From Roridomyces roridus (Eukaryota > Basidiomycota > Agaricomycetes > Agaricales > Mycenaceae): a stretch of DNA of 64,000 nt. Under the pieces are notes generated by a model. It had not been told where the DNA came from. It did no database searches and saw only the letters and a program-made list of their open reading frames with translations. The number at the start of each line of letters is the position of its first letter. Within the stretch, counting starts at the first letter, position 1. A program made the position numbers and the translations under genes. Below are positions 11,137-22,392 of the stretch, in pieces. Location of the stretch: assembly GCA_029378245.1 (NCBI GenBank), contig JARKIF010000007.1:2046001-2110000 (forward strand), in the 5' to 3' direction.

Positions 11137-14100
11137 TCAGCCGACACCCACTAAAACCCCGCCTATTCTCGGCCATTTTCGGCCCAACGTTCGCTCGTCT
11201 TTCAAGACCTTCGACCAGGTCCTTCTCACAAGGCTCTCCTTCAGCGCTTTCTTCCCATACTTGAGGGTATCCGTCATGGCACAGTCTATGGCCAGTCTGT
11301 TGTTAATCGTCTTCAGCCAACGATTTTTGATTGCCACAGCAGGGAGTGCTCCTTTCTGCTGTATTATTCGTTCATTCCGTATCCGCCAGATCAAATGTGA
11401 AGACTCTGTGATTAATATCTTGTGTAGGCGCGAGGTACCGGGGTCCCCGAGGTCAAGAATCCCCCCAGCCATTATCTGGTCAAGGGTGGGTCGCAAGTCA
11501 TTGCCCGACTTCAGCCTCCACATTTTTGACGCTAAATCCCAGACTTCCTTCTGGCCTGGTTCCGTGCACTCCGTCAGGATGTGCTTCATCGACTCGTGCG
11601 TTCCGCAGTGCGCACACCATCCCCTCGCTGTAAACATCGGGACATGGTCCCAGTATCGGCCAACTTTATAACCGTCGTGTAACAGCATCCACATGAAGAA
11701 GCGGATACTCCGGGAAATGTCCTTGTCGAACGTCGAGCGCCATATCTTCCTCGCCGGCGGAGGGTTGCCTTTCCGATCTTTGGCCGCCGCTTTTGCTCTA
11801 TTCATGTTCTCTCTGGTGGCGCTACGGTCTAGCAGCTCACGGTACGAGGGTTTTTTCCATTTTCTGCTTTCTTATCATTCTATAGGCCTTCGACTGCGTC
11901 AGCGTCGCCAATTTGGCACCCGGCAGGATGAGTGCCATACGGGCCTCATCGTTGATTGCGTCCTCTACGGGTTTGCGGCTGCCTTCTCCAGCCAGAGCAT
12001 CTGCTCCCTCATTACCAGGGTCGCCTGAGTGGCCTTTCACCCATTTGAAGTACGTCGGTGCTTGTCGTTCCCTGATCTTTGCCGTGGTTAACTCGAAGAG
12101 GTCTCCGTTCTCCATCGTCTGGAAACCATCGTCTTGCCACTTCTTGGCGTTCTTGGTGAATCCTTCAATCGCGTATTTCGAGTCACTGATTATCTTCAGG
12201 GGAGCATTCAGTGGTGCCGTTTCTACGGCTTCTTTAATCGCCAGTACCTCTCCGACCTGATTAGACGGTCCCAAAATTTGGGGGACCCTCACGGCCTTGT
12301 TCCTCGGGTCGTCTGGTCCGAAGTATATTCCGGCGCCTGCGGTGACGCTCGCCGTGTTGTTGTGGGTTGCAGACCCGTCCGTGTACACTGTTACCGGCGG
12401 TGCCCTTCGTTCGGGTGGGATGAAACCAACTATGGGAGCGGTACGTGCTGCATTTGTGTGTCCACCCGTGAATATTCTGAATACATCTGCCAGTGTGCCT
12501 CGCGTAGTCACCCGTATGTCGAATTGCGCTGTTCCATCTTCCTCAGGTGGGTCCGATTCGATGATTTCCTCATAGTCCTCCGGCTGACTCCCCCTAGGGT
12601 CCCATTTAGGATCCAACGAGTTGAGCATATCACGAGCCTTTTTGTAGCAATCGGCGGGGTGTTCACACCCTGTCAGTGTCCTCGTCGTTCGGCATGATGG
12701 ACACCTGCAGCCTGCCGTTCGCCCATGTCCAGGGGTAGAGATCTTCTTCGCTATTATCTCTGTTTCTCTGACCAGTCTTACACCGTGCTTTTGTTGTAGG
12801 CATTTCACAACTCTATCTGGTGTCGTGAACATTCTCCTGTCGGCGTTTGAGAACTTGTGGTGCCAAATCGACATCGACCTTTGGATATCGCGAGAGACAG
12901 CGACCGCCTCGATGCTCACACCGTACTTTTCACCAGTCTTCATCATCTCTGCTAGGTCTTTACTCCCTAGATTATCGGCTCTCTTATACGGGGACCATGA
13001 CTGGAGGTATGTGTTCATGCGTACCGCCTCCTCAACGTTGAATTGGTCTCCATTTGCTTTTAGCGCGAGCAGTTCGTCTGCGGCAAAACACCACAGCGGG
13101 CGGGCAGGACCAAAGCTCAGATAGGTCTTGAGCCACGTTACGGTGATGGCCTCGTTTCTGGCAACTATGTCGAGGAGGTTTTTTCCTCCCCAGTCGGACG
13201 GTGCGTATACCGTCTCTTTATTTACTCGTACTTGAGACTTTTCGGCCCACAGGAAACTACGTACTCTCTGCTCGAGCCTCGCTTCCACTTCGGCAGGCAT
13301 GCCCTGCACCGTGGCAAGGTATTGGGTCATTCCGCCAACCACCATTAGTACTATGAGGCGTCTGCCTTCCATCGTTGGGTGTCCCAGCTCCCAAAAGTCC
13401 AGGGCAGCATCTACTTTCTCTATCGTGCGTGTCCAGCTCTCTCCTTGGTCGACTTTGTTGCCAACCCAGGCCCCCAGCACTCGTATTGCTTCACCTTCAG
13501 CAGCGATCTTGATATGGCCCGGGATTGGAGTTCCATTCGCTCCGTTTACAAAACGCGCCGCACGGACTCGGTCGCGGTGCTCAAGCTTGCCTATTGGGAT
13601 CATTTCCGTCTTTGCTATATTGAATTTAGCCCCGGCTGCGATACACCACTCATTAAGGATGTCCGTTAGTGCTCCAAAGTCGTCATCAGCATCTAAGTAT
13701 ATCAGTGTATCGTCTGCGAATAGAGTTGTTATTAGTCTCTCTCGTTTGCCCTTAATTTTGAAACCCTTAAGGTCGGATTGCCGGAGAGCTTCCGCAAGTG
13801 GCTCTATTGCAAGATCGAAGAGCAGGCAGGACAGTGGGTCCCCTTGGCGTACTCCTCGAGTGACTTTGAAGGGGCTTGAGCTCATTTCGCCATTTATGCA
13901 GACGAAAGTTTCAGCGTCACTGTACAAAGCCTTAATCGTTTCTATATATTCTTTTGGGATGTTGAAGGCTGCCAGCGTCTGCCATAGGTAGTCGTGTTCG
14001 ACTTTGTCGTACGCCTTTTCCTGGTCAAGTGCAACAATTACCCCGTCGCGTTCTGTCGCCTCAGCGAGCTCAATGATTCGCTTTGTTAGCCAGATTTGGT

Positions 14101-16492
14101 CTCGGATTTGTCTTCCTGGAATGAAGCCGGCTTGGTTTGGGTGCACTAGGTCGGGGGCAATGCTGGCCAGTTTAATGCTCAGGGCTTTCGTGAAGATTTT
14201 GTAGTCTGTATTGAGAAGAGAGATCGGCCGGTAATTGGCAATGTTTGCCTTGTCATTCTTCTTGTACAAGGGACACATCCAGCTCTTCGAGAATCCCGTC
14301 CCTTGGGCCATCCCGAACGTCTCGATGTTGTTGTAGACCCTCTGCAGTGTGCTCACTACGTCAAAGGCCGGCCTGTTGGTTGCCGTGAACGTCTTGTATC
14401 TCTGGTCCAGCACTTTCCACACCTCGTACGGGATGCCGTCTAGTCCGGGTGCCTTGAAGTTGGCAGATTTCCTGAGGGCGTACTGTACGTCCTCCCTTGA
14501 TAGCTTTCGTTTCAGAGACCCATTCTGTTCCTCCGTTGCTTTTCGCTTCACTCTACTCAAGACTAGGTCCATCTTCTCTTTGCGTACTCTTTTCGGGATA
14601 CCGGCCCTCTCGGACTGGAGTTTGTCGTGGTAGTTACGCGCCAGGTTCGCCATCTTTTTCGAGTTTTTCTCGTACTCAGGGTGCTCAGCGCTCCTGTTTT
14701 TCTGCAGCCGGTGAATGAGCTCTCGCGGTTTGCGGGGCTTATTGATCTGGGTCCAGTATTGGCCAATTACTTCGCCCTCCAATCTGTTCTTGATTTGCGC
14801 GGCCTGGCGTGTGTCTACGTGCCTCTTCTGCTCCAGTTTTGTCAATTTCTCCTGCAGAACCGCCCCGGAGAGCTCTCTCTCTTCTTCCGTGAGTTCTTGA
14901 TCTGCTACTATCATTTCCATCTTCAGCTTTATTTCAGCGATTTCTTGGACTATCTCCGGGACTACGATCTTCGCACGGGCACGCGCTACATTACCAATTC
15001 TTGTCTTGAATTCCATCCACAGTGTTTGCGTGTTTCGGTTGGGGTTCCATTGTCCGGAGGCTTCTATCGGTTCCAGACGCTCCATCTCCGCCTGTAGTTT
15101 GAGGCCTTCCCGGTAGATGAATTCTGTGAGTATTTTGTCTCTTATGATATGTGCCGGCCATCTCCACCGACCCCTTCCTATAGTAGGGGCATCTTCTGTG
15201 GTCAGGCGTAGCGATATCATGCGGTGGTCCGTCTTGATACCTACCGTTTCTATCTCCCACTCGAAAGTGTCCTCTAGAAGGTCGCGTTTGACGTAGAAAC
15301 GATCGATCCTGGATTGCGATCCCCCAAGTGCTGCCGACTGCATAAACGTATAAGCTCTGGTTTCTGGGTAAGTTTCCCGCCATCCATCTACCAGCCTGAG
15401 GTAGTTTTTCAAGTCTTCAAAAGCTGCCGTGGCGGCTCCACCGTCTGCATGGGATGGGAGGCGGTCCATCGGGTCCTCGACGAAATTTGTGTCCCCACCC
15501 AAGATGTCTGGTTTGCGTATTCGGGGGTGTGTAGCAAACCACGTTTTGATACTCTTCCAGAACTCCGCGTTATTGTACGTTTGGTTCGGCGCATAGACCC
15601 CGAGTATTGAGAGTGGAGTCCCATCGACATTCTTCATCTCCAAGAGTAGCGCTCTCCCGGGTACAATTTCTCTAGTAGTAATGTCGTTGGTTTCAACCAT
15701 GCTTTTATTTAGTGCGAATGCGAGTCCTGCGCGTGCCGTTGGTGCTTCCGCATCTGGTGTGAACTCGACTCGTATGGCTCTCCCGAAAAGGGAATCTACG
15801 TCTGTTTTGTGCTCATTATCAAGATGCGCTTCTCCAACTATCAGGACTCCCAGACCTCGTTGACGCATAACCTGCCATATGTGGAACCATTTATTGTCCT
15901 CGTGAGCTACATTCGGGTTTCCTCTGCCTTTAATATTCAGTGCGGCTATCTTAACCGACGCCTTCATATTTTTCTTGCCCGTGGATGCCCTTCTCGGTGG
16001 AGCCGGCCCTGGGTACATTCTCCCGGACTGATCGTTGGTTTCTGGAGGGTTTTGTCCCTCTTCCGCTCTTGGTGCATTCGATCCTCTCATATTTTGCACC
16101 GGATTCATCATAGTGCCTACCGGCTGCAGGAATGGGTTCCCATTTCCACCTGGGGCTCGTTGGTCATCTTGATCTATGGGCTGACTATTTGCAGCATTCT
16201 GGATGCCTGTAGCATCTCCCCTTGTCGGGGTTGGGTGTCGTCGTTCGACATCCCGCGCATTGTTCTGTGCGCTAGCACCATCTATGGTGCCCCCCGGTGT
16301 GCGCGTTGCACCCGGAGTTGCGTTGGGCCGCCCTTCATTGGTTTGCCGGGATGGCCCTGCCTGCATGGCATCGCCGTCCCGGGTTACCTCCGAGCGGCCT
16401 TCAGCCATTCCCCCTCCGTTGCCGTGACGTTCCTCGAGAGCTTGGCCGGGGGCGGAACTTCTACTCTCTCCCGCCACGGCATCCTGCACCAA
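11137..16492 (-). CDS. LINE ORF2: endonuclease, reverse transcriptase, RNase H (one frameshift)
   Basis: The polyprotein drives target-primed reverse transcription. It is open from at least 16492, with the first in-frame ATG at 16408 (residue 29 of the open frame). Order: a Gly/Pro/Asn-rich leader; APE-type endonuclease from about residue 178 (KIAALNIKGRG, LIVGEAHLD, LGVYAPN, GGDTNFV, DHRMISL); reverse transcriptase with NYRPISLLNTDYKIF, IVALDQEKAYDKVEHDYLW, TRGVRQGDPLSCLLFDLAI and FADDTLIYLDADDD (about residue 925); a Cys-rich segment (CRCPSC...CEHPADC); RNase H with VTVYTDGSATHN, IISDSKYAIEGF and WVKGHSGDPGNEGADAL. A stop near 11837 ends this frame. The neighbouring frame continues with a zf-RVT segment (FFMWMLLHDGY, CAHCGTHESMKHILTEC) to 11137. 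One extra base in the A run at 11851-11856 would explain the break. Confidence 0.9.
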
Positions 16493-17050
16493 GCCGGGTT
16501 CGTTGTCACCTGTAAAGTTTTCTAGTAAGTTATATTGATAAATTGTAGTAGGAGCGAGATTTGCTACCCGCCGACGACCACGCCAAGGTCGTCGACGGTT
16601 TGCCTTACAGCGTTTTTGGGGTTGATGGACAGTCCGGCGTGCTCAGGGTGCACGCCATTCCTCATCCGTCTTAACCAGTTCAACTGGCCGGCGGACCCCT
16701 GACCTAAGTAGCATACTCGGTCCCACCGTTGTGGCGAGGCTGATGTAGGAGCTTCTCAGGGTGCTCGAAAGCACCCCAATACACTCCTTCACCTCCTCGC
16801 ATGCCCTCACCCCTTTCCTGTCCAGCGTGACCGCTGTCAGTATATTTGGGGGGTTCGGGTTGCGTACACTTACCGTGCACGTCTTGAGCCCAGCCCTGAT
16901 CTGGTACTTATGCTCATTCTTCGTTCACATAATGTAATGAGCATAGTGAACAAGAATTTTATTCAAAAGGACACTTTTATCTAATGAGGGGGGAGCGTAT
17001 ATCAAAAGTAAATCTATATTATTTTTTGGCAGGGAAGTCGAGCGCCGTGC
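16493..17050 (-). other. LINE inter-ORF spacer
   Basis: Region between the ORF1 stop and the ORF2 frame. No ATG lies upstream of 16408 in the ORF2 frame before a stop, so ORF2 translation may depend on reinitiation, an internal entry or a non-AUG start. No gene of its own is visible. Confidence 0.6.
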
Positions 17051-18811
17051 CTAGTGGCCCCGACCACCGCGACCACCGCGACCACCACGACCGCCGCGTC
17101 CGTTTCGACCAGCGTGTCCCCCATGTCCACCACGTCCATTTCCGCGGCCTCGTCCTCCACGCGTTGCCGCCGGCTCGTGGTTCACAAAGGTGGAGTTGGC
17201 AACGATTGGGTTGTCGCTCGGGAGCTCCTTGATTTGACCTGGAGGGCCCCACCAAACAAGCTCCGGGTCGGAGTAGGGGCACATGAAAGATGGGTGGTCA
17301 CTGCCCTTGCAGAGGACGCACTCGTCTTGGTTCTCCCTCGTCATGGGCTCGAAGCTCCACTTGCCGGCATGGAGTTTCAACGGCCGGAAAAGAGCGTAGA
17401 GCGCTTGCAGCTCGAGCTCGTCGTTGGTGGGGGGCTCCATGTATCCTGCAACCACCCACACGCCGTCCCGCTGGATCATGTCGAAATGGACAGTGTTGAG
17501 GACTGCGAGGACACGCGAATCCGCATCTCCGACCCGACCTTGAGTGATTCGGTCGAGCTGGTGGTAGATGGCCATGTTTCGGAAGGCGACATGGATGATA
17601 TGTCCTCGAACAAGAGCGAGGATCTGGAGGACGTTGCCACCGGCGTGCGCCATGCGGTAATACGCAAAGCACCAGCTGACGGTGTTGCGGTTGGCGTGTA
17701 TGCTGATGGCCCAAAAGGCCAGTGCATTGTCGACGGCGAAGGTGCATTGGGCGAGGATGGCGGCTGCATCACCGTTGTCATCGACCTCGACAAACGCAAT
17801 CACCGGGCCGCCGTACTTGCCATGAGTGGTGACGGGGTCGCTCCGAACCGCCAAGTTGATTTCGACGGGGCCTCTGGCCGCCACGGTCCGAATAGCCCCA
17901 CGAAGTCTGTCCTGCATCGGTACCGGGAGCTCGGTCGCCATTAACTGGTTCCCACCGTCGGCCATAAGGAGGGCCATGGCGTTGTTCCCGCCCGCAATCG
18001 TGTCCCACTGCGTAACACCCACATCCCTCTTGAGGATGCTGTTCGGCACAACAACGTTGGGGAAGAATCCCCTGTTGTGCTGGACCTTGATTTGGGGTTG
18101 GCCAGGGTTGATGATGGGAGCGGGGTGCGGGGCTGGCTGCGCGGGTTGGAAGCGGAGGTGTGGGTTGTTCGCCTTCGCCGCGGGAATCACGGCAGCAAGT
18201 TCGGCCACCGAGGGCATGGCAAACTGCACAGGTGCAGGCGGCTGAGCCGCAGGAGCGGGAGGTGGGGGCTGAGCGTTGGCCGGATTCGCAAACGGCAAGT
18301 TATTCGGCTGCGGGTTGACAAGAGCTGGCTGCTGCGGGATGGGAGCAGGAGCAGGGGCGGGAGAAGGGGCAGGGGGAGCAGGAGGAGGTGGCGGCGCTGG
18401 GATGGCGGGTGCAGGGCCTGGGGGGGGAGCATGGACGACGGGCGGTGCCGGAGGCATATTAACGTCGCTCATCTCGTAATCGGAATCTGGGGCGGGTGGG
18501 GGAGAAGGCGAGCGATGGGGGTTTTCTGTTGGGGATGCTGGTTCGCGTTCAGTGTCGTCGCCCGAATCGTCACTGGTGTCAAAGTCGTACGAGCTGCCAG
18601 TGGCGATTTCAGCAAAGGAAAGTGGGAAGATGGCGGGGCGGCGTGTGCGGTTGCCTTTGCGTTGCTTGGGGGTTTCGCGGGGAGAGGTGTTGCGGTCTGG
18701 GTCCGGCTGGAAGGTGCCGTCCACAGGTTTGTGGGCTTTGTTCGCGGTGCTGGTTGTAGCCAGCGTTAACTCGTCAACTTGAGAGATGGAGGTGAGTGTC
18801 AAGACGGGCAT
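17051..18811 (-). CDS. LINE ORF1: Gag-like nucleic-acid-binding protein
   Basis: ORF1 proteins of LINEs coat the element RNA and assist reverse transcription. The ATG at 18809-18811 opens a 586-residue frame. The first 130 residues are acidic and Ser/Thr-rich. A long Pro/Ala-rich stretch (about residues 125-215) follows, then a globular core (about 220-480). A zinc knuckle comes next (CVLCKGSDHPSFMC, pattern CX2CX4HX4C, about residues 497-510). The protein ends in an RGG/GRGG-rich tail (residues about 550-586), typical of RNA binding. It lies 5' of ORF2 on the same strand, as in Tad1-type elements. The frame is intact. Confidence 0.88.
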   Translation of the reverse strand: MPVLTLTSISQVDELTLATTSTANKAHKPVDGTFQPDPDRNTSPRETPKQRKGNRTRRPAIFPLSFAEIATGSSYDFDTSDDSGDDTEREPASPTENPHRSPSPPPAPDSDYEMSDVNMPPAPPVVHAPPPGPAPAIPAPPPPPAPPAPSPAPAPAPIPQQPALVNPQPNNLPFANPANAQPPPPAPAAQPPAPVQFAMPSVAELAAVIPAAKANNPHLRFQPAQPAPHPAPIINPGQPQIKVQHNRGFFPNVVVPNSILKRDVGVTQWDTIAGGNNAMALLMADGGNQLMATELPVPMQDRLRGAIRTVAARGPVEINLAVRSDPVTTHGKYGGPVIAFVEVDDNGDAAAILAQCTFAVDNALAFWAISIHANRNTVSWCFAYYRMAHAGGNVLQILALVRGHIIHVAFRNMAIYHQLDRITQGRVGDADSRVLAVLNTVHFDMIQRDGVWVVAGYMEPPTNDELELQALYALFRPLKLHAGKWSFEPMTRENQDECVLCKGSDHPSFMCPYSDPELVWWGPPGQIKELPSDNPIVANSTFVNHEPAATRGGRGRGNGRGGHGGHAGRNGRGGRGGRGGRGGRGH

Positions 18812-19311
18812 TTCTGCATGGCGACGTACCTGAAGTGTTTCCGTGCGTCTGCGGACTCGGGCATCTTCGCTTTGGGAGAAGGGATTATTTATCTCTGCCC
18901 TGTCGCCGTGGTTGCGTGTCGTCTGCCGTCTGGCCTCGTGCGGCCGTTGGGGGTTTTCCTTGCTCCGAGGGCCATGTGGTCTGGTCCAGGAATGATTCGC
19001 GTTGACCAGGCGGTCGATGATTTGGTTCGATAAGTGCCTGCCAGGTGCCTGGGCTCGTGCCGTGGTAAATCACTAGGCACAGCGGCCGCTAGGCACTTCA
19101 GCCGTTGGGCATTTGGGCGTTGAGGGTCAACTTGACGAAGTGTCGGGGAGCTTGAGACCGGGAACGCCTTCTTGCAGCGTTTGCGGACGCCGTGCACGAC
19201 GGTTCGGTCCCGGGTCCCTTGCTGTATTCGTGGGTGACGAGTATCAAGGCAAAGGCGTGGAGGTTCAGTTTATGCCAAAGAGTAGCTAGGCGTAGGGTGT
19301 ATCTTGCGTCG

Positions 19312-19342
<31 letters not shown>

Positions 19343-19947
19343 CTAGCTGGACTCCCCGCGTAGGCATTGTAATGCTCGTTCAGCCCCTCCCGTTCGGTAG
19401 GCGGTGGTTTGGCCAGAGCTGCGTGTCCCAGTCGTTACCGGACGCAGGCATGCCGTCGTCCCCTTTCGGTGAAGCGCCACACGAACGATGACTAGGGAAG
19501 CGCGTCTACGCGACTTTCGGGGGTAGCATGCGCGGGTCGTCGTATTGGTACGAAAGGGCCGCTAGGAGGGCGCGTCGCCGTCGATGGTGGCGTGACGCGT
19601 CATAGATTGTGCGGGTTGTGGGGAGTTGGTTGCGAGCAGGGTGATGATCCACCGCTCCTACTCGTGGAGTCCGATGGCGTCCACCGTTCCCTTCGCGTCT
19701 TTTTCGATCTAGAGGGCTTCAGTCTCAAGGGTTCGTGTGGTTTTATGGTGTTCGCACCCGTTTTACCGGCTTGGTTTTGCGTCAACTCGTGTTGGTTTTC
19801 GCGGCGCCCTGTAGGCTCCCTCGCGACTACGGCGAGTCCCCAGTATCCGAGGTAGGGGCGCGCTGCTCCCTACGCTGCGTGCTGCAGCGGGGGGTAGCCT
19901 CGTAATTTTTCCGCCACGTAGAACATGGTGGTTAAGATCACGAGACC
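18812..19947 (-). other. LINE 5' region
   Basis: Sequence between the 5' target-site duplication and ORF1. It contains no convincing ORF. It should contain the internal promoter of the element. It includes a pure 28-nt A run on the plus strand (T on the element's sense strand). Confidence 0.6.
19312..19339 (+). repeat. Internal poly(A) run of 28 nt
   Basis: A pure A28 run on the plus strand, opposite in polarity to the LINE tail and inside the target-site-duplicated interval. I find no duplicated flank that would mark it as the tail of a second retroelement. Confidence 0.8.
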
Positions 19948-19961
19948 AGGGAACACGTCTT
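19948..19961. repeat. LINE target-site duplication, right copy
   Basis: AGGGAACACGTCTT, exact match to 10784-10797. It marks the 5' end of the minus-strand LINE. Confidence 0.85.
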
Positions 19962-20170
19962 GTGGGTTTGTGCGTTGGTAGAAGTGCAGTTCGCGGAAGT
20001 GGGAAGAGTCGACGGTCCCACTTTGAGAAACCAGTTCAACGATATCCGTGATCTCGCGTGGATCCAACAGGATCTGAGGTGGCCGAAGGAGAAACCGCGG
20101 CTGAGCTGGCGACGACGAGGCAGCAAGCTCCGAGTCGGGAAACGACCGTGACGCATGGGCGGTGATGCGT
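19962..20170 (-). pseudogene. Host coding fragment severed by the LINE
   Basis: The minus-strand frame reads LLDPREITDIVELVSQSG, SSHFRELHFYQRTNPQ and continues in frame across the reconstructed empty site into DVFPHFGNTG on the other side of the LINE (10784 and below). The segment may be the 5' end of the same UGGT relic that lies at 7284-10783, since it has the same strand and order, but sequence similarity alone does not prove this. Confidence 0.4.
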
Positions 20171-20433
20171 ATGTGACGATGTCACGTGCAGCCGACACTT
20201 TCTTTTCTCGACTCCCAACCAGCGCTCGTTGTGCACCGCCGTTATATCATCAAGCACCATCGTGCCCAACCGTGCGGCGCTCATTTCGAAAGCGGCGCCC
20301 ACGCGACGCCCAAATTTCCGAAACCCCTCGCATCAGAGGCAGTCGGTCGGGGCTGTGTGACACCAGCGCCGTGTTCAAATCAATTACCTTGGCCGTGTAC
20401 CCGTGTCCGTTCGCTTATTCTGCTGGGCAGCAC

Positions 20434-20440
20434 TATATAA
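20434..20440 (+). promoter_or_regulatory. TATA box of the aspartic protease gene
   Basis: TATATAA, 49 bp upstream of the ATG at 20489, preceded by GC-richer sequence. The spacing leaves a short 5' UTR. Confidence 0.6.
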
Positions 20441-20488
20441 TGGATAAGCAACCCGTCTCCGTCTGCCAGTTCCTCTCATTCTTTATTC

Positions 20489-22392
20489 ATGATTCTCTCG
20501 GCAACTTTGCCTCTTTTTCTCCTCATCTTTACCCAGCCCTTGTTTGTTGCGGCCGATGGGTCGAGTGAACGCCGACACATATATGACGGCGGGGTGTCAA
20601 ACAACAAGAACACTAGGGTAAGAATTATTTCGAGCTTTCGTCCTCGGTGTGCTTACTTGGCTCAGTATACGGCGACCGTGAACATTGGAGGCAAAAGTAT
20701 CCAGGCCACGCTCGACACGGGCAGCACGGACATGTGGCGAGTAACAAAGTACCGTCATGCTTGTCGAAAATTAATCAAGATAGGCTTATGGGTGCAGACT
20801 CGTTCACCGACCTTGGCGTTACCCAAGAATTCTTCTACGGCGATGGCTCTACCACCATCCAAGGCGGGATCGTTACCGGGGCAATAACCTTTGGAGGACA
20901 CACCGTCCATCAACAAGGTAGAGACAGTAGCCTTCTGGCCGCGGACAAGTTCTAACTGGATTCTAGCCTTCCTTAACGTCACTGTGGTTTGTCTTCCCCA
21001 GGTGTGCCTTTCGTCATCTGATGAGTTCCCAGAACAAAGGACTGGACAATTGCAAGAGCGACGGCATCTGCGGGCTCGTAGGCCTCGGCTTCCCCGATTT
21101 CCCCGGCGACATCTCAGATGCCCTCACCAAAGCCAACAAGACGGACGCCCAGAGAGTCGGTCAACCAATCCTCCAAAACATCTTTGAGCAATGTCCAGGC
21201 GACGGTCAATTCTTCGCTCTCTCCTTTTCCCGGGAAGGCGACCCCCAGGGCCCCACCGCGCAACTCGACATCGGTAAATACAACCCCGCTCTCGAGAGTG
21301 TGCGAGATGAGCCCAAATGGTCGGTGTATCCCAAAGGAAAGAAGAGTTGGAACATCCTCGCGAAAGGCATGTCGGTTGACGGCAAGTCAATCCCGTGGGT
21401 CGTCAACCAGGACGGCGCACCCAAGGGCGACATCATCGTCGAGGTTGACACGGGTACTCCGGGGTGGTTCCTGCGTCTCGAGATGCGCGATAGTATCTAC
21501 TCCCGCATTCCTGGGGCTGCCTTCGCCAAAGACTCGAAGATCGGCTCGGGTGGATATTGGCGCGCAGATAACGACCTGTGGGTCGTTCCGTGCACTCAAC
21601 CTGCAAACGTTACGGTGGATTTCGAGTGCGTTGCATACTCCACTCTTTGTCGGATCGAATCTGACGTTGCCCAGGGGACGCTCGTACCCCATCCATCCGC
21701 TCGACTTGTCGACAGTGACTTACCAAGTTGGGCCGGACAACGTCAATCGCACCGTCTGCGTCAACACTCTGACCAACGGCGGCTCGATGGTCAACGGGAC
21801 CAAGGATATGCTCGTAGGAGATTCGTTCTTGCGGAACGTCTATGCCGTGTACGTTCCCTGCACAATCCTCAGTTGCGTTGTTCTCATAGCTCCCAGGTAT
21901 TCGTTCGGAGATGACAACGAGGACCCGTACATCCAGCTGCTCTCGCAAACCAATGCCGACAAGGCTAACGACGATTTCATGGCTGTACGGAAGCAGCTCT
22001 TAGCCAACGGCCCACCGGAATTGGCGCCTGAAGACCTCATCCGTCTCTACCAAACCGGTTCCTCCTCCTCCGATGGCACAAAGTCCCCCGGAAACGCCAA
22101 CGACCTCGCTTCCAACAAGGATCTCTCATCCTCCGCATCTCCCTCTGATACTTCGAGTGGCGGCATCAACTGGGGCCCCATCGTCGTCGGTCTCCTCGCC
22201 GCGAACCTCCTCGTCGTGCTCATCCTCGTCGCCGTCTCGATACTCAACTTCATGCGTCGCGACCAGCCTGGTCGCACACGCAGTGCGGGGCCGACGTACG
22301 CACCGGTTAGAGGGAAGGACGAGGGCCTGTTGCAGGCGGATCATCTCGAGTTACCTGTACAACCTTACTCGGATCCGTATACGGACCATTGA
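20489..22392 (+). CDS. Membrane-anchored pepsin-family aspartic protease
   Basis: An A1-family aspartyl endopeptidase predicted to act at the cell surface or secretory pathway. The ATG at 20489 opens a signal peptide (MILSATLPLFLLIFTQPLF). After an intron comes YTATVNIGGKSIQATLDTGSTDMW with the first catalytic Asp in DTGS. The flap region is EFFYGDGSTTIQG. The GICGLVGLGFPDFPGD segment follows several short introns. The second catalytic loop is EVDTGTPGWF. Later exons carry CVNTLTNGGSMVNGTKDMLV and GDSFLRNVYAVY. The C-terminus has a Ser-rich linker, a transmembrane helix (IVVGLLAANLLVVLILVAV) and a short basic and polar tail ending at 22392. Stalk plus membrane anchor resembles yapsin-like surface proteases rather than secreted pepsins. 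At least five introns are needed; the short exon near 20960-21020 is the least certain part. Confidence 0.88.

Larger units (their letters stand above)
10798..19947 (-). mobile_element. Tad1-like non-LTR retrotransposon (LINE), near full length
   Basis: A 9.15-kb element transcribed on the minus strand. It has a roughly 1.1-kb 5' region, ORF1 (Gag-like), an inter-ORF spacer of about 0.56 kb, ORF2 (endonuclease, reverse transcriptase, RNase H, terminal zinc finger), a 3' UTR of about 0.3 kb and a 32-nt poly(A). Both ends are fixed by the 14-bp duplication AGGGAACACGTCTT at 10784-10797 and 19948-19961. Joining the flanks through one copy of this sequence gives an open reading frame on the minus strand (TNPQDVFPHFGNTGRIS), consistent with insertion into a formerly continuous host sequence. 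The domain set (APE endonuclease, RT, RNase H, zf-RVT) fits the Tad1-type LINEs of basidiomycetes. One frameshift in ORF2 is the main visible defect. Confidence 0.9.

Noticed and set aside
17054..18769. Plus-strand frames over LINE ORF1
   Set aside because: Antisense shadows; ORF1 has the zinc knuckle and RGG tail on the minus strand.
19312..19339. A28 run as the tail of an independent plus-strand retroelement
   Set aside because: No duplicated flanks or element body could be found on its left side; reported only as unexplained.
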